This document shows, piece by piece, positions 37,493-44,800 of a stretch of 44,800 nucleotides of DNA (the stretch's first letter is position 1; each line of letters starts with the position of its first letter). Made by a program: the position numbers and the translations under genes. Source of the stretch: Lenisia limosa (taxonomy: Eukaryota > Breviatea); assembly GCA_001655205.1 (NCBI GenBank), contig LPNZ01008340.1:1-44800 (forward strand), written 5' to 3'. The notes under the pieces are model-generated. The model worked only from the letters and a program-made list of their open reading frames with translations. It ran no database searches and was not told the DNA's origin.

Positions 37493-38180
37493 GTCGCTCT
37501 GGGGGCGGCTAAGTTAATTTCCATACAATAAAAATACACAACACACTCTACCTCATACAATCATAGCCCAAGCTACCAACCCATCACACACCCCTCTCCC
37601 CACACACACACAGAGAGAGAGAGACAGAGAGACCCAGGCCACAAAAAACACCCTCGATTCCAGAACATGTAAAGTCCACTGGGTCACCTTTCCCTCCTAT
37701 ATCAGTGTACTCTTACCCTCACACTTGTTTAGTGCAGTTGTGTTGTTACAATCACTTCGCTTGACGTCGACTGATCGGCTTGAAGAACAATATAGAAAGT
37801 AAAGTTTCTTTCCTTTCTTTCTCTACAACTCTACAATAAAGTTTCTTCTTTGAAGCTTTTTTTTTNNNNNNNNNNNNNNNNNNNNNNNNNNNNNNNNNNN
37901 NNNNNNNNNNNNNNNNNNNNNNNNNNNNNNNNNNNNNNNNNNNNNNNNNNNNNNNNNNNNNNNNNNNNNNNNNNNNNNNNNNNNNNNNNNNNNNNNNNNN
38001 GGGGAAAAGAAAGGTAGAAAGGGCGGAAGGAATTTTTTGATCTAGTGATCACCACTCGTTCTCCTTTTTCCATAATCCCATGTAATATCCAGTATCCATT
38101 AATAAATAAATATATATAGATATAGATATATAGCACATATATAGACACATATAGACACACAAGGAATTTATCGAAAAGAA
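37493..38180. promoter_or_regulatory. Divergent upstream region with microsatellites
   Basis: This stretch separates the lysine-rich gene (minus) from the secreted RCC1-type gene (plus). It contains a CA then GA simple repeat at about 37600-37632, pyrimidine-rich runs, a 135-base gap at 37866-38000 and an ATAGATATAG-type repeat at about 38107-38135. Promoters of both genes are expected here, but no defined element was recognised. Confidence 0.4.
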
Positions 38181-41100
38181 ATGAGTTGGACTTTTCTAGT
38201 TTTACTCCTTTCGTCTTTGATACCCTTGACATGCTCCTATGTCTCAGCACCAATTGTGTATGTTTTGGGGTTGAGCTGGGGTGGGAGGAGATATATACAG
38301 TGACTGTGGAAGTTGAACATCATGATTAGATATCCTCCCAAAATCTGTCAAGACATTCCACTTTCACTGTACCTTTGATATAGCTACTCTTAAAGAGTGT
38401 GTACGCAATTGCTATTTTGATGCTCATTAATTAGGATGGGCCATGACAATTTGGCGCAAATTCTTCTGAGGCCTGCAACACTACCCGAGCATGCCACTTC
38501 AAAAGTGGGTTGAAATTCTCTTGGGTGCAAACCATCCATATCTGCTTGAGATCTCATTCTTTTTAGCAAGAACTTGATGCTGTGAAGTACCGTTGGAGGG
38601 AAGTTGGGTGTTTCGATTTTTTTTTCTTGATAACGAGAATGTAAGAATCTCATAACCTCCAGAGTTGTCCTGCCTTACTGGACCGTCGGTACCTGAGGGA
38701 TTGTCAGTCAGTGTTAGCAATATTATCTTAACACACGAAGGCACCGTAGCTGACTTGGCTATATCTGTGGGGGCTGGCTTGGCTATATCTGTGGGGGCTG
38801 ACTTGGCTATATCTGTGGGGGCTGGCTTGGCTATATCTGTGGATGACTGCAATTAACTGTGTTGTTATCTTCTAGTAAGATTATTGAAAACATTTCTTCT
38901 ATTTGTAACAACTATTTAAAAATATATGTGCTATGTATTACCCACTTGTATTATTGGTCACATACTAGGACTTGTTGGGGGCTGACTTGGCTATATCTTT
39001 TGGCTGGTAGATTAAAGCTAACTTCAAGGGCACATGTCCTGAGGGGTCCTACGCCTCGATGGCATCCAAAACTCTTGCCTGCTCCTTTGCTACAGGATGG
39101 AATGAAGTCTTGGAGTGTTTGCCAGGTATAGAGGAGGGGAGTCTCTTGCCAGGTATAGAGGAGGGGAGTCTCTTTTTTTCTCACTTTTGTAATGCAAGGT
39201 GGTGTCATCTGTTCTATTTTCTTGAATATATATATGATATAGTACACTATATAATAAAAAAACAGAATAAAATATGTTGGGTAGTATTTGAAAAACTCAC
39301 AATGGTTAACATGGGGGGAAAAGCAATGTTTAGGAGTGAAAAGGAGAGTAAAGGGGAGTAGGAAGAACTAGCAATGTAGATGGAAATTAACACGGGGTAT
39401 TGTTAGGGCCGATAAATCCATAATTCTGCAATTATTTAACTCTTTTTAGTTTACTGCTCAAATGACTTAGGAACACACGTTTCTTTAACCAATTGTACAG
39501 GAGGTGAGTACGATACCCTTTTCAGTCCATAAATTCAGACCCTAAACTCTTAACTTGACCCACAGCTGAATCCATCTTCGGAACGGTGTGTTCCTTAAAC
39601 TGCACTGAAAGTGGAATGGAATTCAATGGCTCCCCCTTTGCAACATGCGAGACAAATGGCCAGTTTTCTACATCATTTTATTGTGGCAGTGGTAAGCCTT
39701 GCGGATATCCTCCTCCTCGATTTTTCTGATTATGAACCTTTTTGTAATTGTTACAGAATTTAATGTGAAGTCATGTGGCCCTGGAATTGATAACAGGCTT
39801 GGCGATGTAGGTCTTGCAATATTGAAAGGGTCACTATACTGTGAATTTTTAAGAAGTGCTTATTGTTCAGCCATCATCGACAGCTAGCGTCTTGGATGGT
39901 GCATTTTATGATACATCAGCACTCTATTCCAAATTTCACTTCTTTTCATCTCACGATAATGGATTCTGCGGAATTCATAAAGGTGAGAGTATTTGCTGAT
40001 AAAGATTAGGAAGAAATTTGCAAGGTCATTTTTGTAAATATCAAATGTTATATTAAAGAACAGTTTCTTACTCTGTGTTTAGATAATACCCTTGAATGTA
40101 TTGGTAAAAATAACAAATACCAATGTGCGTCCACTGCCTCATCACCCACACTGGTCGTGACTAATAACTTTTTTGTGTCTCTTGGAAAGAAAATCCTCAG
40201 TCTTAATTCTGGATATGACCACTATGCAGTAATCACTGGTATGAGGAGGGGGTATTGTAGAAGATAATATTGTTGGTTTCTAACCTAGCAGAGGATAAAA
40301 AGGTTTACATGTGGGGCAACAACGCCTATAATCAGTTACTGCAAGAAGGAGCCGGCAACCTTGCAGTGCCAACTGAGGTTAGCGGAAGTGTCTTTTGACT
40401 TTTCAGCCGACCATTCCCGTTAGTCGAAGTATTGACCGTCTCTACTTGGGCTACTACCTCACCACGGTGCAATTGGGTAAGCACTCTCATCGTCCTTCAC
40501 TCTTTAGATGATGGGTCATATTATGGAGCGGGATACCAGTCTGGTCAAAGCCTTGGTCGGGACACCATCATTCCTGCCACCTTAGACTTCAGTCTCCCAA
40601 GTGTAGGCCTGTCTATTCTGTTCTTTCAAGACCATATTTTGACCTTCTGTTTGACAGCATATAGGGGAGACCTATTTCTAAATGGATGTCTGAACCTTAC
40701 TTCTCTTCTGCTCTCTCAGGTTTGCAAGGACTGTGACTGTTCTCCACAGCATATTCTTGGGCTCACTGCGCTATAAAGTTGACCAGTCATCCTTTGTGTT
40801 AAATATATGATATCATATGTAACAGAAATAAAACAAGGTTGTTTCTGCGGAATCCATCCACACATCACGCTTTTAAGAGATATTGGATTATAGAATAATG
40901 TATACACCTAATCATTTGCCTTACAACTCTGTGCATATAGTAAATGATATATTCATCATCACTCACATTGAGCATTATCAGGATACATTGAATGAAAAAA
41001 AAAAACTATTAATACACAATTCATTTGTATAATTTTCATGAGGCATGTTCAAACAATATTCATTGATATAATTATATCACAGTTTTGATTTTTTACTCCT

Positions 41101-41810
41101 AAGATGACGGCTACTTTCACGGATTGGGAGTTCTTGGTAACGAAGGATGGTGTTCACCACAGAGTTCTGTCTCCACTTTCCAATTGGTACGTTGTTTTTT
41201 TAATTTGAATATATCCCCATTCCAATAACCAAACAGGCCAACAATAATGATGCAAATGAAGTACAAGGCAATGTGAATGATTTCATTTGCAATCTGGACA
41301 ACTGCATATTAATACTGAGTGAGATGGTCTAAAATTCCTTCTTTGAATGAAATCTTAACACTTTAGATTCTGGGAGAATATTTGGATGTGGCAAGAGTGG
41401 TGGATTCCTCTTTTCTGCAGACAAGAAACCTGTATGATTTGTAGCCTGATCATCCATTCTTAGACTGAGGTGACTTCGACAATCTCCAGTAAATGTGGTG
41501 GGACTGTACCCAATTTTGCCAAGTCCAACAACCTCATATTTTACTTCTGGGGACCAAGTATGCGGACTCTTTAGGGTGTAATATTCAGCCTGTGGAGCGT
41601 CCAAGGCGTATGGCTTTTTTTGCGGGGGCAGTGCTGTATCTGAGATGTGCATTTCATCTACGGCAAGTCTTTCAACGGTGTGGAGCGGTGTTATTTGACT
41701 TGTGCTTTTCTCTTTAACAGTTTCAGATCTATGAATTTGATGTGAGCCCCTCAATAGTGAGAGAGGTTGTTACAGACACAACCAATGGCGTTTACATCGC
41801 AGTTGAATAA
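38181..41810 (+). CDS. Predicted secreted RCC1-repeat protein
   Basis: The ATG at 38181 starts MSWTFLVLLLSSLIPLTCSY, a clear signal peptide. Downstream exons form Cys-rich units: VYCSNDLGTHVSLTNCTG, AESIFGTVCSLNCTESGMEF and SPFATCETNGQFSTSFYCG (about 39430-39690), similar in spacing to sushi or EGF-like modules. RCC1-type blades follow: KKILSLNSGYDHYAVIT, DKKVYMWGNNAYNQLLQEGA (about 40295-40360), SYYGAGYQSGQSLGRDT, DGYFHGLGVLGNEGW and GRIFGCGKSGGFLFSADKK. The last exon ends VREVVTDTTNGVYIAVE with a TAA at 41808-41810. 'VY.WG.N...QL..G' is the RCC1 signature. RCC1 propellers usually act inside the cell, so a secreted copy would be unusual. Linking the signal-peptide exon to the rest crosses about 1.2 kb of repeats and is inferred; the blade count is unknown. 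Confidence 0.55.
38749..38842. repeat. 24-bp tandem repeat with alternating A/G unit variants
   Basis: Four units begin at 38749, 38773, 38797 and 38821, the last cut short at 22 bases. They differ at one position (GCTGACTT versus GCTGGCTT) in strict alternation, giving a 48-bp higher-order period. All units share TTGGCTATATCTGTGG. An 18-base copy lies apart at 38981-38998. Confidence 0.93.
39121..39174. repeat. Perfect 27-bp tandem duplication
   Basis: Bases 39121-39147 and 39148-39174 are identical 27-base units containing GGTATAGAGGAGGGGAGTC, followed by a T-run. The length is a multiple of three, so it would not shift a reading frame, but I could not show that it is exonic. Confidence 0.93.
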
Positions 41811-42577
41811 TTATTTTTACACTTATTATTAACCATACTATGTATTATTCTTTTCAAGAGTGATATCAAGGAGGCGCCCAGTGTTTAGCTGTCTCTAAAA
41901 ATATGATAATAATCTACTCCATTACATTACACTAAACTATATTACAATTACCATAAGAAATAAAATAAATAAAGCGACAGATCTTGTTAACACACAGTTT
42001 TTCATTTCCTGGTTGGTAAATACATATTGGATATGAAATATGTATGAGGGCAAAGTTCACACCAACTTTGAATCAAAATTCACACAAAAAAAAAAAAAAA
42101 ATACTNNNNNNNNNNNNNNNNNNNNNNNNNNNNNNNNNNNNNNNNNNNNNNNNNNNNNNNNNNNNNNNNNTTACGAATTAATGGAAGTTAGGTTTCCTCA
42201 ATTCTTATGCTTTGACAATTAAAATGTGAGAGATGTAAAACACCCAATGAGATGGTACCCTACAAACCCATTTTCTTCGTCATCAAGACTCTCCTTTCTT
42301 ATTGTTGTTGTGTACCAGTCTTTGATCCTTTTGGTGTGAGATAAATCAGCCAGCGTTCAAATAAGAGGCTATCAAATCTTACCACACCTTGAGCCTGCTC
42401 TTTCTGCTGTTTGCGTTGTGACTGCTTTGAGTTGGCTTGGTGGCACAGTAATTGACGACAATAAATGAGGACGTTCACCTTCTATTAACTATTACACCAA
42501 AATAGGGAAAATAAATAAAAACGACAACTATCAGCATAGTATTTAACTATATAATGTAAGGATACATATACGTAATA
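41811..42577. other. Intergenic region between convergent genes
   Basis: This stretch lies between the stop of the RCC1-type gene and the stop of the small membrane protein gene. It is AT-rich with an A-run and a gap (42106-42170). A minus-strand stretch around 42385-42480 reads open (VNVLIYCRQLLCHQANSKQ), with a donor-like GTGTGG nearby, and could be an exon of an unplaced gene. I cannot connect it to anything. Confidence 0.4.
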
Positions 42578-43021
42578 TCAATAGAACTTCTTGATTTTGA
42601 CAAAGAAAGTCCCATAAAGCATACGATATTCTTTGTAACGCTTCTGTTCCAAAGCCTTGCGATGCTGGTACATTCCAAACATTGGACCTACGATTGGCAT
42701 GGACAAAAACCGTAGCTCTAGCCTAAAACATCACAATGTGTGGATGAAAAGAACCCCATCAAAGGGTTGTTATTACTGGTATTGTCCTTAGGCTACCATT
42801 GACTCCGTGCATTAACTTTCAAATTTGAAGTGGTTCATAGTGTAACCAGAATGACATTTCAGACACTTAAATGTCAAATTTTGTCAAATAATTTCCAATT
42901 CATTAGAACCCTTGACCTACTCTTCCTTCTTTCTGAAGTAGTGAGCAGTGGCCATGCAAGCAGCCGTGGCAGTAATGAGGTGGAGAATCTTCATCACGCA
43001 CCAGGCCCAAGCTGCATTCAT
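42578..43021 (-). CDS. Small (about 81 residues) single-helix membrane protein
   Basis: Two exons join in frame. Exon 1 (ATG at 43019-43021) gives MNAAWAWCVMKILHLITATA and ACMATAHYFRKKE, with a hydrophobic helix then basic residues, ending at a GTAGGT donor near 42921. Exon 2 starts at 42722 after a TTTTAG acceptor and gives LELRFLSMPIVGPMFGMYQH, RKALEQKRYKEYRMLYGTFF and VKIKKFY, with a TGA at 42578-42580. The size, the single N-terminal helix and the very basic remainder resemble small accessory subunits of mitochondrial inner-membrane complexes. I cannot match it to a named subunit. The start could lie upstream, but an in-frame stop at about 43100 limits this. Confidence 0.55.
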
Positions 43022-43529
43022 CAGAGTCCTTGCGATTCCAATAGGCCTCAACGGTTCAAAGCAAAACAAAGGAAACCCAAGATGCCCCAAGAGCGGTCAT
43101 ACAGCCATACGTGTCATACCCTGTGTACCTTAAAAAAGAAACAGAGAACAGAAGACTGGAGTGCCTGATAATTCTCTACTCCGAGTTAAACTCAGTTTGG
43201 AATAGAAGGGATACGGGGGGGGGGGGGNNNNNNNNNNNNNNNNNNNNNNNNNNNNNNNNNNNNNNNNNNNGATAAATAACTAAGCGCTGAAAAATAAAAG
43301 GTGATGATTTGGGGATTGTGGGGGGAAGGGCACAGGCCCGTCCCGGCCTTCTCTTTTGACTTCGTCAGCACACTCCAAGTGCCTTCTTGACTGCCTCTCC
43401 ACTAGTCTCAGTCTCCACTCACACATAAAAACACATAACACACAAAAATAGCACTCTAACACACAAGTGAGACACAAGTCCAAAGCTCCAAACCTCCTCC
43501 AAGCACTACGCCTCAGAAGTAACGATACG
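43022..43529. promoter_or_regulatory. Divergent upstream region, small membrane protein / KLHDC4
   Basis: No coding sequence is supported between the two start codons. A G-run leads into a gap at 43228-43270. The last 150 bases before the KLHDC4 ATG are rich in CACA and C-rich pyrimidine tracts. The promoter role is inferred from position only. Confidence 0.4.
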
Positions 43530-44800
43530 ATGGCAAGAAAGAAGGGAAAGTCTGCAGACCCTGAAAAGAAGGCCAAGCTCAAAGCTGAAAAGGCATTAAA
43601 GGTTCTATTATTCTTCTGGATATAATTTATTATTAACTTTTCAGGTCCAAGTAAAGGACCAGAAGAAGGCAAAAAAGAAGAAAAACCAGCTTCTTGACGA
43701 TGTTGGTGAAGAAGACATTGAGGCTATCGTTGCACAGCTTGAGAAACAGGTATGTTCACGTTGGTAATGCTATTTGTATTTTTACTATTTTTGAACCCCC
43801 TCCCTTTTTTTAGGATTTAAGTAAGTTAGACACAGGCAGCCTTCCATCTTTGATGTTCTTGTAGCAATCGGAGAAGACAAAGATCACGGTGAAGGCTGAT
43901 GTCAACCCGCCCTCTCCTCGTTTGAACCTCCAAATGGTTCCTCACCCAACCAACACGTAAGGGGATGGAGGTGTCAGATTTTGAGATCAAGAGAATGGAC
44001 AGCAAAAGAAAGCCGAATCTTATTTATTACCCTTTTGTGACTGTAAACTGCCTCTTTCAATTTGAGTTTTATCTCTTGTCTTGAATAGTTTATGTATCCC
44101 CTTCACCATCAGGAATGAGCTCATCTTCTTTGGTGGAGAATTCTACAATGGAAAGGCTGTCAAAATGTTTGACGAAGTTCACAGGTTGGCAGCAGTAAAA
44201 TAATACTCTTGCCTTGGAGCAACGTTTTGACGTTGTAGATACAACACGGACAAGAAGAAGTGGTCCATGGTGAAATCGAAGAATTGCCCGACCCGTCGCT
44301 CTGCCCATCAAATGGCCTCTGTAACTCCAAACCAGGTGAGAAGCTGGGGGTTATCTTTATCTTTCTCTGTTGCAAAGAGAGTGGCATTGATTTAGCAATA
44401 GGTCTGGCTCTTTGGCGGAGAGTTTACGTCACCTTCCGAGTCCCAGTTTTACCATTTCAATGACACGTGGATGTTCGATCTTAGTGACAATTCTTGGTTA
44501 GCTCGCCGGATAATTGGGCGTTTCTCTCTTCAAACTGTTTTTTTTTGTGAAAATTCTTTTCTGACAAAGGGGTTTCTCACACGGTCAGGACGAAAACCGA
44601 TTGCAAAGGACCAAGTGCGCGTTCAGGTAGGCGTGCTCTTTTGTGTGACGCATAGGCCACAGGATGGTGAGCATCGGGAAGCACGTAGTCTTGTTTGGCG
44701 GCTTCTACGACAACGGCCAAGACCCCAAGTATTTCAATGATACGTGGATCTTGGACACTGAGAAGACCGAATGGACCAAAGTGAGGGGCTCCCCCCCCCC
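43530..44800 (+). CDS. KLHDC4: KLHDC4-type kelch protein, cut by the right edge
   Basis: KLHDC4 orthologs (budding yeast Kel3-like) are kelch-propeller proteins with a basic N-terminus; their biochemical role is poorly defined. The ATG at 43530 gives MARKKGKSADPEKKAKLKAE. After introns come QKKAKKKKNQLLDDVGEEDI and EAIVAQLEKQ, the conserved 'DLEALIA.' helix. Then ADVNPPSPRLNLQMVPHP matches 'CPPPSPRLNASLSVHP'. Kelch blades follow: NELIFFGGEFYNGKAVKMFD, YNTDKKKWSMVKSKNCPTRR, SAHQMASV, VWLFGGEFTSPSESQFYHFN and DTWMFDLSDNSW, then VVLFGGFYDNGQDPKYFNDT and WILDTEKTEWTKV at the edge. Order and spacing match human KLHDC4 closely. The remaining blades and C-terminus lie beyond the window, which ends in a C-run. 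No frame break was seen. Confidence 0.93.

Overview
The window is nuclear DNA of a eukaryote, most likely a unicellular one. Every recognisable protein gene is broken by many short GT-AG introns, mostly about 30-110 nt. Genes sit on both strands with only a few hundred bases between them, and there is a eukaryotic tRNA-His gene with a Pol III T-run. I could not settle the lineage from sequence alone. There are no bacterial operons, plasmid genes, CRISPR arrays or clear transposon genes. Eleven runs of N interrupt the window and several fall inside exons.

Left part (1-9.6 kb): a left-truncated minus-strand gene of unknown function with an acidic, leucine-rich start; a small plus-strand SMI1/KNR4 (SUKH)-like gene; and a long minus-strand gene for the meiotic MutS homologue MSH4, which appears to carry an extra Ser/Pro-rich C-terminal tail. 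MSH4 is divergent from a cytosolic HSP70 gene (9804-12749, 13 introns) across only 226 bp.

Middle (12.9-25.1 kb): tRNA-His(GTG) on the minus strand; a PITH-domain protein (plus); a large Gemin5-like WD-repeat/helical protein (minus); a TMEM164-like multi-pass membrane protein (plus); and a four-helix membrane protein (minus) resembling the bacterial 'putative sensor' fold.

Right part (25.5-44.8 kb): a TPR-like helical-repeat protein (plus); the U3 snoRNP/Brix protein IMP4 (plus, with a gap in the Brix domain); a long unidentified minus-strand gene with an AT-rich intron holding an inverted repeat; a single-pass membrane protein (minus); a lysine/glutamate-rich probably nucleolar protein (minus); a predicted secreted RCC1-repeat protein (plus); an approximately 81-residue membrane protein (minus); and a KLHDC4-type kelch protein (plus) cut by the right edge.

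The genes are a mix of housekeeping functions (protein folding, snRNP assembly, rRNA processing, meiosis, membranes) and do not form one pathway. The most unusual points are the extended MSH4 tail, extremely short introns (28 nt, possibly 19 nt), two genes whose first coding exon is only the ATG, the secreted RCC1 protein, and several local repeat structures. I see no convincing new multi-gene system. All exon structures are inferred by eye from frame continuity and splice signals, so boundaries are approximate unless stated.
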